DNA of 64,000 nucleotides, from contig OY365814.1 in assembly GCA_959347315.1 (NCBI GenBank), positions 29,317,623 through 29,381,622 of the forward strand, written 5' to 3'. Origin of the DNA: Bimastos eiseni. Lineage: Eukaryota; Annelida; Clitellata; Crassiclitellata; Lumbricidae. The notes below the pieces were generated by a model. That model was not told the origin of the DNA, searched no databases, and saw nothing but the letters and a program-made list of their open reading frames with translations. Both the position numbers and the translations under genes were made by a program. Shown here in pieces: positions 1 through 11,300 of this stretch. Each line of letters begins with the position of its first letter. Position 1 is the first letter of the stretch.

Positions 1-111
1 AACTAGTGTTGGCAGTGGCTTCAGTGGCAGTTGCAGAAATTTTATTAAATTTTCGACCCTTGACAAACGACTTCCAATGACGTAGTCGTGCGTTCTATTC
101 ATTTCTTCCAG

Positions 112-2102
112 GAAGTCACTTTTCCATGACCGCAAATGGCAAACTCTGCACAAGTAGACCGCAGTCCAAGACGCTTGACTCCGTTGAGCGACCACAAATT
201 GAAAGCGGTGGCACCGACACCTTCACTGACGTCACCATTACTGTACCACCTGTTGTGGCATCCCGGCTGGATGGGTGCAACATCATCAACGTTACGTATT
301 TCATTCAGGTACTATTTGTTGATACGACGCATTTGGTAAGGTAGTAGTAATAATTATCGTAGTAGTAGTGTGAGTAATATAAGTGGTGCAGCTGTTGTAA
401 CAGCAGCAGTCTATGTTGCTGTTGTCATTTCTGACTGTTCAGATTACCGCTTTAATACCTATTATATTGTAATTATTGTAAATAATCTCATACATATCTA
501 GCAAGGCATAAATGTTGAACTGGCAATATATTTTTTAACACGACGCAATACTAAAGGCAATAGTAGTTGCTGTCGTAATAGCAGCAGTAACAGCAGCTGG
601 AGTGGTAGTAGTAGTGGTATTATTATTTATTATTATCATTATTATTATTATTATTAGTAGTAGTAGTATTATCATCATCATCATCATCATCATCATTAAA
701 CAGCACTTTTATTGCGCCCGTATATAATGCGGAGTGCATCAATCGATGGCGCATCAAATCCATGCCGTAATCAGGTCAATTCCAAGAGGTCAGTCTGTCA
801 AGACAGAGAGACGGCGTACGGAGGGTATGCCATTAGCAGTAGGTATATAGTAGTAGTGGTTGCAGTGGAAGTAGTTGTTTTTGTGGTAGTAGGGGAAGCA
901 GCAGTAGTACTATAATGGCATTGTCAGTAGTACAGCTGCTGTTGCCGTTGTTTATAACTGCCCTTATAACTATCTTTAGCATTATTATTATTCGCAATTT
1001 TTTATTTAGATGTTTTCGACAGACTATGTACATTGATGTTTTTGTTCGTACTTGTTAGTTTGTAAAGGTCGTGCGTTTGCAGACGTCTAATTAAAGAGTA
1101 TACTTAACCTACTTACATACTTAATTATTGCAACAATTACTTTTATATCAATTGCAATTAGGAACATCATCATCATAATATTCATCGAAACTTCAACACC
1201 GTCACTTTCGCTATTGCACACTCTGTTCGATCTCGCAATAGTCTAAAACATTCTGAAAGTCTACTATTGCCTCAATGTGTATTAAATAGGTCTGCTTAAT
1301 TGCGGTTTGGTTAAAATTTCTGTTCTACCTGAGTCTGAAGCTGAGTTGCAGCACAACTGAACTCAGGCGAATCTGATGATATTATATGTGCGTTCTTGTC
1401 TTCAGCTGAAAGTAGAATTTTCCAGAGGTTGTGCCGAAAGCGAAATGCGACAGGACATCATAATCGGACACATACCGCTCCAGGGAGACTCTCATTTGGG
1501 TGGACCAATTACTGCTCAACCGCCGATGAATACGTCACCATTTCCGCCCGTTGACCCATTCTCTGAGAAATCGAACTACAGTGGCGTACATGCCACAGGT
1601 ATTTAGCAGAAATGGACATATGCGATTTCGAGGAAAAATAATGCAATGCAATGTTAATATATTTACTAGCTTACTTTTATTTACAATTCTTTAGCAAGTA
1701 AACCGACAGAGTGACGCTTGGCAGTATGATATTATCATATTTAACATCGTCTTTAATTGCCATTATTTGCATTACCTTGCCTGCTCTCACCTCTGCAGAT
1801 TGCCTTATCTCACCTTCTCCTACCTGTATGCCTTAGCTCGTCTACTCTGATGTTAACATACATTAGCTTACCTCGCACCGCCTTCTCTAACTCAATTTAC
1901 TTCCTTGTCACTGCTCACCGTTCTCGTGCAACTCACATTACCTTGCTTGGTTCACCTTCTCTTGTCTTTAGGTTTCACTACATCATACGACCTGAAGTAT
2001 GTTGTATTTTAAGGAGAAATCCTTACCACAGATTTTAGTCGGCGGACTATAAATAACATCACCGAATCGGAAGAAGCAAGTGATCGGAATCAAACTTCTT
2101 GA
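112..2102 (+). CDS. ARRDC-like gene A, 3' part only (arrestin C domain), probably frame-damaged
   Basis: Only the last exons of the first tandem arrestin-domain gene lie in the window. Exon 5 is 112-308 (acceptor TTTCTTCCAG, donor CAG|GTACTA) and exon 6 is 1406-1598, or 1406-1606 if read through to a TAG. Exon 5 carries the family signature SRLDG followed by TYFIQ, and exon 6 has IIIGHIPLQ; both match genes B and C closely. A candidate seventh exon, 2014-2102, follows an AAG acceptor and stays open for 28 codons. Exon 5 is 197 nt, not a multiple of three, whereas the same exon is 198 nt in B and 201 nt in C. Read in phase 0 it hits TGA after five codons. The frame matching B and C starts one base out, so a base appears missing near 121-126. 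This could be a pseudogenising indel, an assembly error, or an altered upstream phase outside the window. The PPxY position reads PPMN here. An AATAAA lies at 2779-2784. Confidence 0.7.
309..1405 (+). other. Intron 5 of gene A
   Basis: The stretch runs from a GT donor after 308 to a TTCAG acceptor at 1401-1405. It is rich in AGC/AGT triplets (GTAGTAGT, CAGCAGCAG) and holds the ATT/ATC repeat at 603-697. I see no further coding segment resembling the arrestin family. Confidence 0.6.
603..697. repeat. ATT/ATC trinucleotide microsatellite
   Basis: Imperfect ATT then ATC triplet runs inside an intron of gene A. The same triplet families recur in introns of genes B and C. Confidence 0.85.
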
Positions 2103-2778
2103 ATCTTTTACATATGTTGTCATCACAAGACATGACATTAACTGCTGCGTTGATATGCCTTGATATGTTGCAAGATATGTCATAAGCAGTTACTGCTCTC
2201 CTGTATATTCTAGCGTGAGATATTTTCTCCGACAAGCTCCCCCCCATACAAAAACCCCGGGACATTTACCCCCGGACAAAAGCCCCTCCCGACTAGGACA
2301 ATTGCCCCCTCCCAGTGTAGACCATAAGCTCACTCAAATTATATGTGCATGCTTGTACGAGTGTACATTTGATGCATGAGTGTATGCACAATGTGTATGT
2401 GTGCATGGATGTGTCCAGGTCGGCTACGTGTTACCTTTTAAATATTTGTTTTTAGCGGATTGACATATTGCTTTGGTTCCAATACCTGCAAAGTTTGCTG
2501 ACGAATGAAGAAGCCAATTTGATACCACGTGATATATAATGACAGTTGCAAATCATGAGTGTTTTTTGCGACATTGACATCTTCACGGCTTATAATATTT
2601 ATGAGATTATCATCTCTACAGAGGTATTCACCCACTCTCACTCTTATTAACGGGAGATGATTATGGCGTGTCACTGACGATTTTGCTAACGAACTGTAGC
2701 TGCTTACTATAGCCGACCTTCAAAGCTTATTAGGGCGTGTCACTGACTATATGCAGTATTTATGCATCCAGCAAGATA

Positions 2779-2784
2779 AATAAA
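2779..2784 (+). promoter_or_regulatory. Candidate polyadenylation signal, gene A
   Basis: Canonical AATAAA about 680 nt downstream of the last candidate coding exon of gene A. The assignment is positional only. Confidence 0.3.
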
Positions 2785-3254
2785 GATTCAGAACTGGACT
2801 CGCTCTGTGTCAATTTATCTCCTATAGCTATATATACGACACGATAATTAGTTGCTTGCTTTCATATATTTTACATAATGGCAATTAAATATATAACTTG
2901 TCATCATCCGTTCATACTCCTTACTAGAGGGCCAATTGTGCGGGGGGCAACTGCCCTTACCCAAAATCGAGAGGGGCTTTCGTCCGGAGGGCTTTTGTCC
3001 GGGAGCGTTAGTCCAAAGGGCACAAATGTCCGTTCCCCTTATATTCTTGCCTCTAATACTCAAACTTGGTTTTGCATGTATATCTCACATTTTGTATACT
3101 AGTCTGGCTATAAACGCATCCAAATTCTCGGCTTCTGTTATACCGGGTACTTTTTATTATCCGAAACGCCTCAATCTTGGGTTTTTGCAGAATACAAAAT
3201 ATGATTTAAACTGGAGAGTTTCTAGTCCATAGAACTCCAACAACGAGTGCGACT

Positions 3255-4122
3255 AAGAGCTGTTCACGGGTCGGGTAGGATCGGACTAGGTCGGGTCGTG
3301 TCACGAATATCTGTAATTTTGGCGGGTGGGATCGGATTGGATTTACAGCATTTACTATGTGAGGTAGGTTTCTCGCAAAATTATAGAGAGAATCGTTGTG
3401 CCTGTTTGACTGCATACCTGGGGAGTGTTGGGGTTAGAACAATAATTAATCGGTAGGCCAATGATATGAAGTGCAGGATCTAGGATTAATGAATATGCCC
3501 GGCCGCTGAGGAAAACAGTCAGTGGCCTGCGGAATGACCAGCATTGGCTGGCTGCTTGGTATCTGACCAGTGGGGCAGATAAAGGTATATTGTCAGGATA
3601 GAGAGACAGGTTAGGTGACTGAGAGAGAGGGACTGCAAAGTCTAGTTAGAACTCTGGCTGACATTTCTTATTCTGTATGATGATGATTAGTTTTTTCCCG
3701 AAACTCTCTGTCCATTGACCTTATGCCACCCGGGTATGAGATGATTGAGCCACTGGATGTACTCCGCCAGTGCCAGTCCCAATCCAGGATAAAGGAGGAA
3801 GAGGACGACGCTAATTGGCCTTTGTTACCACACAGTGTCGTTAAACTGCAACTACCACCACCATGATTGAGCAACTTGTACCACGTCGCAGTGGCATGAG
3901 GTGAACTCGCGACCCTTCATTTGCAAGGTACCGACATTAAAAAATGCCAATAAATATTATTAGTAAAATTAGAACTAACGGCGGGTCGGAATGGGTTGGG
4001 CTTTGCACTTCAGGGGTCGAGTCTAGTCTGGGTAAATATTTGACTTCAGAAGTCGCGTCGGGTCCATTTTCGATTGGTCGAGTTTGGTCGGGTCATGACA
4101 ATTTTTCCCATGGACAACTCTG
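3255..4122. mobile_element. hAT-type non-autonomous DNA transposon with nested SINE
   Basis: The element is bounded by imperfect terminal inverted repeats: AAGAGCTGTTCA at the left and TGGACAACTCTG at the right. The flanking octamers GTGCGACT (3247-3254) and GTGTGACT (4123-4130) are an 8-bp target duplication with one mismatch, as expected for hAT transposons. The duplicated flank of gene B (near 13135-13142) reads CAACGAGCAACACTATCTAC with no insert, which is a paralogous empty site. Both ends are rich in GGTCGGGT. No transposase reading frame is visible. A SINE-like segment at about 3740-3860 lies inside it, so the SINE landed later. Confidence 0.75.
3740..3860 (-). mobile_element. SINE-like repeat, 'TTATCC core' family, copy 1
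   Basis: On the - strand this reads the same core as six or more other places in the window: a GTTTAACGACACTGTG segment, then TAGCGTCG, then TTTATCC, then GGGACTGGCACTG. Copies near 61090-61190 and here are in - orientation; copies near 34600, 38660 and 39490 are in + orientation. Confidence 0.65.
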
Positions 4123-4363
4123 GTGTGACTATCTACATTCAAAAGACGGCATCGCTTAACAACCCTGCACGCACTTGCGATTTTTATTCATTGATGAATC
4201 TTTTGCTTGGGGGAGTGGTTGCAGAACTGTGATGAATTGATTGAATTCGCGTGCATTCCGTGTTGCAAACGTTGAGACATGGAACCGACAACCAATGCAT
4301 TTGTCCTATGTTCAAACACTGTCTACCGTCGCACATGCACCGCTTCAAGACTACAGTTAGGCT

Positions 4364-4365
<2 letters not shown>

Positions 4366-4410
<45 letters not shown>

Positions 4411-4413
4411 GTC

Positions 4414-4455
<42 letters not shown>
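4366..4455. repeat. TA dinucleotide microsatellites
   Basis: Two runs of TA dinucleotides separated by a short AATTGTCATG spacer. Simple repeat with no coding meaning. Confidence 0.9.
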
Positions 4456-4457
<2 letters not shown>

Positions 4458-4850
4458 GACCTTCATTGACCTATGCGTTTCTCTTTTATTCATATAGCGA
4501 TTTAGTAACCTCTTTAGGGTGTTAATCATCTTGCTTTCTGATTCCGATCGTTCAAAGTTTGCTATTAATAAACAGATTGACGACGGTTCTCTTGATTTTC
4601 CTACGATTCTAGTGCATTGATTGAGATCTACCATTTCATTTTAAGAGGGTAATTAGATCAGTTCGATCGTTTTTCAGCTTCAACTGAAACATCTGCGTTT
4701 CTTTATTATGGTGCTTTACCTTTATTAATTATACAACACGATAAAAAGTACTATAAGGCTGAAAATTTATGGCGCACTTTCTTAAGACAGGTCTTGCAAG
4801 AGAGCGCTTTTCGCTACATTTTTACTTACTTTTACTTTACATTTTTACTT

Positions 4851-5390
4851 CAGGGCTGCAAACATGCTGGTTTTTTTGGTTATTTAGTTTTTTGGTTTTT
4901 AAAATATAATTTTTTAATTTACTAATATTACTGCTATATTACTAATTGTGTGTTATTCAGTCGGAAAGCAAGCTAAATTAATTATTTTAACAAGTTGAAG
5001 CTCTTTTTCATGCTGTGTTTGATGCTTTTTATAACAAAGCTATTGTGAAATTTTAAATAAAGGAATGAAAATTTTAAATAAAGTTTCATGTTAAAATAAC
5101 AATAGCTTGACTTTGCTCATGTTCTTAAATGTTTTCACCCTAAATTATATTGTTTAATTTGTTTTTGTTTCTTATGTCTTAATAAACTTTTAGAATTATT
5201 TTATAAACATATTACAGGAGGATAGCAAGACTAAGAAAGAAACTTTTAAATAAAGTTTAATAGCCAAATCACAATAATTGAACTTTGTTGCAGTACTTAA
5301 ATGCTTTTATCTTAAATTATATTGTTTAATTTGTTTTGATGCTATGTTCTTATTAACTATTGGACTTATTTTACAAACATTACAATAGGC
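4851..5390. mobile_element. hAT-like element fragment related to the MITE at 35713
   Basis: The segment begins CAGGGCTGCAAACATG. For about 210 nt it follows the element at 35713-36049, sharing TACTAATATTACTG, a TTATTYAGTCGGAAA segment and CATGCTGTGTTTGATGC. It then diverges into a partial internal duplication in which AAATTATATTGTTTAATTTG occurs at both about 5144 and 5319. The right end is not clear, and no right TIR is obvious. The duplicated flank of gene B lacks this segment, so it is an insertion in the A flank. Confidence 0.55.
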
Positions 5391-5611
5391 GATTCTGTAT
5401 GGTCTAGTACAGGAAAATTCGAAATAGATCCATAGTGGAAGTCTGGAAGGGTGATACCATGAGTTTTTCGCACTGGGTGACTGCAACCCTAGCGACGCCA
5501 CAGGTGCGAAGTACGGTAAAGTAGCTATCGTATGGATGATCGCTGTATTGATAACCGAACATGGCGTAACCATCGATCCCATGTATGAGGGAGAGGTTTC
5601 GTGGTGGATAT

Positions 5612-5920
5612 AATTATATTCCAGGGGTTTAACAAGAAGGGGCAGGAGCACCGGCCCACCAATTTCCAAACGGGGGGCAAAGCCCCCAGTGTTAGTGCTC
5701 AGTGCTCCCATGTGCCCCCAAATCGGTTCTTTTTTATATTTATTCAATGGCTCTTTTAAGATGACGTTTGTTAAGATAATTTGTTACCCCATTTTTAAAA
5801 TGTCTGGAAGGGCAAAATTAAAAAGTGAGGGCAAAAGATTTTTTTCCCGCTTCGCGCAATATTTTTGAAATTATGCCCCCCCACTTTTCAAAACCTTGGT
5901 ATACCTCTGTTATATGCCTT
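5612..5920. mobile_element. Insertion of unknown type in the A-flank copy
   Basis: The flanks of this stretch match 13740-13830 downstream of gene B (CATGGCGTAACCAT then AGGGTGACTTT), but the roughly 300-nt middle is absent there. It contains AAACGGGGGGCAAAGCCCCC and CCCCCACTTTTCAAAACC, which look repeat-derived. No target duplication could be fixed. Confidence 0.4.
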
Positions 5921-8389
5921 CATAAGGAGGGTGACTTTAAAGGCGATATGGATGCGGTTGGGGAGCCAGCTAGAGTGGTTATTTCGTTTTGGGCGAAATG
6001 TGATCTCTGGGACCAAGACCCTTAATTAGGCTTAGTGGTTGTTTGTTGAACTCATCATTTTGGTTGTAGTGTAAATGAAAGAAGACGAGAATGTGAATAT
6101 TAACAGCATTGGGGCGAATGAGGACTTCCGGTAGTGTTTCAGTAAGATTACGAAAGTAAAGTTTTGTCAAGGCAACGTTTCACTTGTTTTATTCACCAAC
6201 GGTGGAGGTAGGCTTATCAAGGCTATCATGCTCTAGCAACGGATGTTGAGACGCCAAATATTGTGAAATAAAAACATATTCCATAGAATTATTGTCCCTG
6301 GTTCACGTGATCAAGTCGCTCAAATTTCTTTCCGAGAGATAAAACTTAAACGCTTTTCTGTTGACCTCATTTGCTGATTTTTCGTTCGTTGAACTCTTGA
6401 TCACTACATTGACCTCGCTAAAGTAACCATAAAGAATCGCTGCTAGCATGGCGGCTTATGCTATATGTCACACAGATACTCAATGTTATGGTAACCCGGT
6501 AGTTAGGAGTCAGTGACAAGTTTGGTAAAATAAAATGCTACACAAAAATTATTATTCATCACACGCGTGTGACGTAGGCAGTTCATGGGTAGATTTAACT
6601 GTTGACGCTTGAGGCCAGTCAGTAGTTTCAGCCTACAAGGCACATAATGCATGTTATACAGTCCATAATCAGCCTACCGACGTAAGGCAAAGTCTATATT
6701 TAGACGTACCTGTGGCTGTGGCCTTATAGTGCATATGTAGCTTTAGCAGCGTATGGCCAAAACAGATGACATAGACCAAGGCTGTAGGCGCCAAGAGGAA
6801 TACGTTGATAATTGAATATGCTTTAAAACCCTGTACATGTGAGTCTATTCTGTATAAAAATAAAGGCTAACTATTTGGTGACAGAGTTGGATAAGCTACC
6901 AATATTCGCTTAGGCCTGCCTAAAACCTAAGTTCATCTGGAAAATCTATGAGCGATCGATACTGAAAAATTCATACAGCAGATTCATCATCAAGTAAGTC
7001 TGTGACCTGCTTTAATCCATTTGCAGAGGGCTGAATTTGAACTTTGCCATTTCTGAATCATGAAGTGATCTATGTCAACTGCGTTATTTTTATTTGTAAG
7101 ATACTCGTATGAAGCATCGTTTAAGCTGGAGTAGGTTGGATATAGTATTTAGTATTGATTGGGTCTCGTTTACAAAGGTGAAGGAAGGGCAATGCAAATA
7201 GAGTAATCACTGTAGTGATATTCAGTTGAGTCAGCACAGACTGAAGATGATAAAATATCTGAAATGTTGATCCTTATATACAATTAACCGAGGCTTGAGT
7301 GTAATGGGGGACTCTGTGAAATAGATGGCGCCAGTATCAAATGCGGATAAGCTACCCGAGGTAAAATTGTGTGCTTGATGTTGATTGGTTGTTGTGCTGT
7401 ATGTTCTTCACGCAAAAGTATTCTAGAAGTTAGCCAGATAATATAATTTATATATTTATCCATAATTATAATTCTTACGCCAGTCATCGATCGGAACAAC
7501 ATAAATAAACAACGCATGGCCAATATAAATAAATTTCTTAGCCTTATGTGCATACTGGCGCCACCTGGTTCTACTACAGAGACATTGCTAAGAAACATTG
7601 CCTCAGCATTTATCTGCTATGAAGATACGTTGGCCATAAAGAAGCCAAACTACAGAAACCCATCAACATCCGTTGGGGTGTATGCAAATGTTAGAACATT
7701 GCTAAAACACTGCTGTGTTGTAGGCCTACAGCAACACAGCACACCCAGAGGTGGGTGTAATTGAAACGCCATTCAGAATTATGGTAGGCCTATATCTGTG
7801 AAATAAGCTGGCTTTAGCTCCCGACCTATAACCAGTCGTAGAACAACAGCGGAAACTTCACCAGGGTGCAGTGGGGTGGTGATTGGCGACACCGCCTCCT
7901 TGAATAACTACATTTCGGACCAACCCATTGACGGAGTTGTGACATGCATATCTAGATCAGGTCGCTATCACAAGAAACCTGCCTTCACTGCCCAGTGGGT
8001 ACCTAGGAAGAGGCGCAGGGATAGAAGGAAATCGCTTATGTTGAGCCGCTATCTCGCCTCTGATACTTCGCAAAGCATAGCCAGTCCCCAGCCTGAAAAC
8101 AGAAGAGGGTCGGTCGAATGGGTGCAGATACGTGAGCCATTAAGAAACAGGACGACAGAAAACTCTGGATACGGGGATCTGGGTTGCAGCGGAATCCTAC
8201 GATCTTTGGACCCGGGGAATGTGCAGCGGCCTTCGTATCTGTAAAAAGAGATCAAGACTATTCAAGAGTGCGTTGGACACCTGCGGGTCATCGACCCATA
8301 GATCAATGATAATTCATTATCGTCTGCTGTTCATGGTGTTCCTCCTCCTCGAAATATTGAGTTGTACGATTTCTGATTTATATTCACAG
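5921..8389. other. Spacer between genes A and B
   Basis: The first part (to about 6060) matches 13800-13930 downstream of gene B. From there to 8389 I see no recognisable gene, and short open frames look random. A GTG-started open frame at 7876-8244 (122 codons, Arg-rich centre) has no family resemblance I can name. A 5' untranslated exon of gene B could be hidden here, because a CACAG acceptor sits directly before the B start codon. Confidence 0.4.
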
Positions 8390-11300
8390 GATGATAATCG
8401 CGATTCTTTTGGATAGAAGTCCGGAGAACATTTTCCATGCGGGACAAATCGTCAGCGGAAATGTTCGCGTGGAGACAAATGAGGAGATAAAAATGAGAGG
8501 TAAAATCATTGCATTCATTCGTTCCTTCATTCATTCATTCACTTCTTCGTTTATTCATTCATTTATTCGTTCGTTCATTCATTCAAATCAATCAGTCTAT
8601 CAACCTTCAGTCATAGTCATTGTAATTCAATTATTTATGTTTCCACGTGAACTTTATATTTAAATACCGCGTTGTTTTGGTGAATTCATACAATTCCCAA
8701 AAACTTAACCAACGTCTCGATCATACGCCAAACAGAGCGTAGAGCATGTGTCCATTTCCTACTTACATCTTTTTGAGTCAGCAATGGACGAATCCCAACC
8801 CTTCGCCCCTTCGAGTAGAACCTGCAACCGCATGATCTGTGAAGATTTTCCATCGTGAGCACTCAAGAAAAGGCGCTTTATAAATTATATATAATTCTGT
8901 GTGTAATGCGTTGCAGGAATTCGGTTCGAAGTGCATGGAGACGCGTCGGTGCGATGGAGCGAAGGAAGTGGAAAGAAGAGGAGAACCTATACAGGCCACG
9001 AAAACTTCATTGACTTAAAAACGTACCTCACAGGATCAGGTTGGCTATAGTCGAGTACAGGCTACAGCAGGCCCTACTTTCATGCAATGGAGTGTAGGCG
9101 ATGTGATGTGGATGTCCGCGTTCAACCCTCGGTGAATTTGATGGATGTTACGTTACATCTATACGGGGTTTCCGATCCAAATGACGCAGCTGGTGCTCAA
9201 GTGTTTGATGGTAACCATGCAGAGGCGGCGATCTCGTTTGACAGGTCACCCATGAGTGGGATGGGTCGAGGTTGGGGGACAAACGTTTAGCGTTTAGATC
9301 TCTTAATGGCAATTGTTTAGATCTAATGGGCAGTTGCGTTTTTCCCATTCGTGAGGTTCTGAAAAGGCGCTATATAAATGGCCTTATAAATACAGACATA
9401 CAACACGTATCCGTATATATATATATATATTGCATTCATATATTATGCAGATAAAGACTCCGAGATGATACTAAAGCCAGGCATCTACACATTCCCACTG
9501 AGCTTCACCCTGCCATCCACGGCACCTTCGTCATTCGACGGATTGTACGGATCTGTAAAATACAAGGTCAAGGCCGTCGTCGATCGTCCATGGAAGATCG
9601 ACGACTCCGCTGAAATTGAAATAGCCGTCGTTCGTTTGCTGGATCTCAACCGCGAACCTCCACAGCTGAGGGTATAGAGAGTGATGACTTTGGCAAAGGC
9701 TTATTTACACGACCAGCGCTACTTGCGCGATATCGAGTGTCTCGACACACCAACCGACTTACACACATGCGCACTCACCCTTAACATGCGATACTTACCA
9801 TGCCAGAGGGCCATATACTTGCTCTATTTCAAGTGTCTTGACACAGACACACACACACACATGAAGACACACACACGAACACACAAATACACTCTCACCT
9901 CCTCACACACATACACAGAATCTAAACTCGTGAATGGTCGGTATTCGACGAAACGTTTAGGTATCATGTATGCGAACATAGACCGTCGTCCTAAATAATA
10001 TCGTCGCTGTGTTGAACTTGCCTGAAACTAAATTACCACTCTCTCATATTACTAGTAAGACATAATATTATTTCAACACAAGGCCAAGCAGGGTTATGCC
10101 CATAAGCTGTCACCTAAAGCCACTTTTAAGAGTCGCCGCAGTTTTGTTTAGCATGGTTCCGCCCTTGTACACACACGTATCATAATCGCCACCCTCACCA
10201 CGACCATTGCCACCAAAACAACCATCTTAATCGTCATCCAGGCATACCGAATATTAACCTTCAGAACCGTCATTCGTCTTCGTGCCCTAGATTAGCTGCC
10301 GTCATTGTTACGTTATCGTTACCATCATCTTTGCTTTATCTTCAGCCATATGTTTACCTGTGACGTTACCGTTGTTTTCTGCATGCTGCTCTGCAGGAGC
10401 CGATAGTGGTGCGGGAAGAGAGGCCAAATGTCGGATGTTGTTATCACTGTTGCTGCATCAAAGGACTTCCGGAGATCGAGCTGAGGGCGAGCAGAGGATG
10501 CTTTGTTCCTGGTGAGACAATCATTCTCAACGGAAAGGTCTTCAATAATAGCAACACAAAAATCAAGAAGACGGAAATTAACTTCCTGCAGGTCCTGATC
10601 AGCTTTCAAAAGTCTTCATCATCATCGTCGTCGTCGTCATCATCATCATCTCATTCTATCTATCATCATAATCATCATCCTCATCTTCAGTTCATTATCG
10701 TCGCCATCATCTTTACCATCGTCATAAACATTATAATTTTCGTTGTCAATTGCATCAACTTCCTCAGCATCATCACCCTTATCATCGTTATCATCATTCT
10801 TCATAATCTTTTGGTCGCAATTACCATCTTCACCGTCATAATTATCATTATTGTCCATAAATACAGACATTATGTTTGTTATCATTACCACTATTTTGAT
10901 TATCATTATTACTATCATTATTATGGTTATTATTATTATTATTATTATTATTATGATTATTATTATTATCATCATCATCAACATCGTCACTGTCATTTTT
11001 ATGACTATGTTAACGATAATAACCATTGTGATGATGAAGATGATGGTGATGGTGACGAGGACGATGATGATGCTGATAAGATTCTACTACTACAACTCAA
11101 CTATTGTGTCGGTAGTAATAACAATAGCTCCAGTAGTCATTCATCGAATATTTCACCCGGGAAAATCGACGTTCAATTATGTCGTGCATTCTGTTCGATT
11201 CTTTTAGGAGATTCAGTTTTGTGCGACCATAGGCGGCCAAATCTCTCGAAGGAAGCATCAGTACCAGACGCTCGCCTCCGCTGAGCGACCGCAGATTGAA

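Noticed and set aside
231..238. CRE palindromes inside arrestin exons (near 228 and 22602)
   Set aside because: They lie in the coding segment for the conserved SDVT/TDVT residues, so coding constraint explains them better than regulation.
5307..5747. 146-codon frame on the - strand
   Set aside because: It crosses the boundary between duplicated flank and inserted elements, so it is a composite of repeats rather than a conserved gene.
7876..8244. 122-codon frame just upstream of gene B as an extra exon or gene
   Set aside because: It starts with GTG, ends in a stop 146 nt before the B start codon, and shows no resemblance to the arrestin family or any other I know.
10406..11284. 292-codon frame starting in exon 4 of gene B
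   Set aside because: It runs through intron 4 only because the ATC/ATT triplets lack stops, and reaches exon 5 in the wrong phase. The spliced exon pair matches the paralogs instead.
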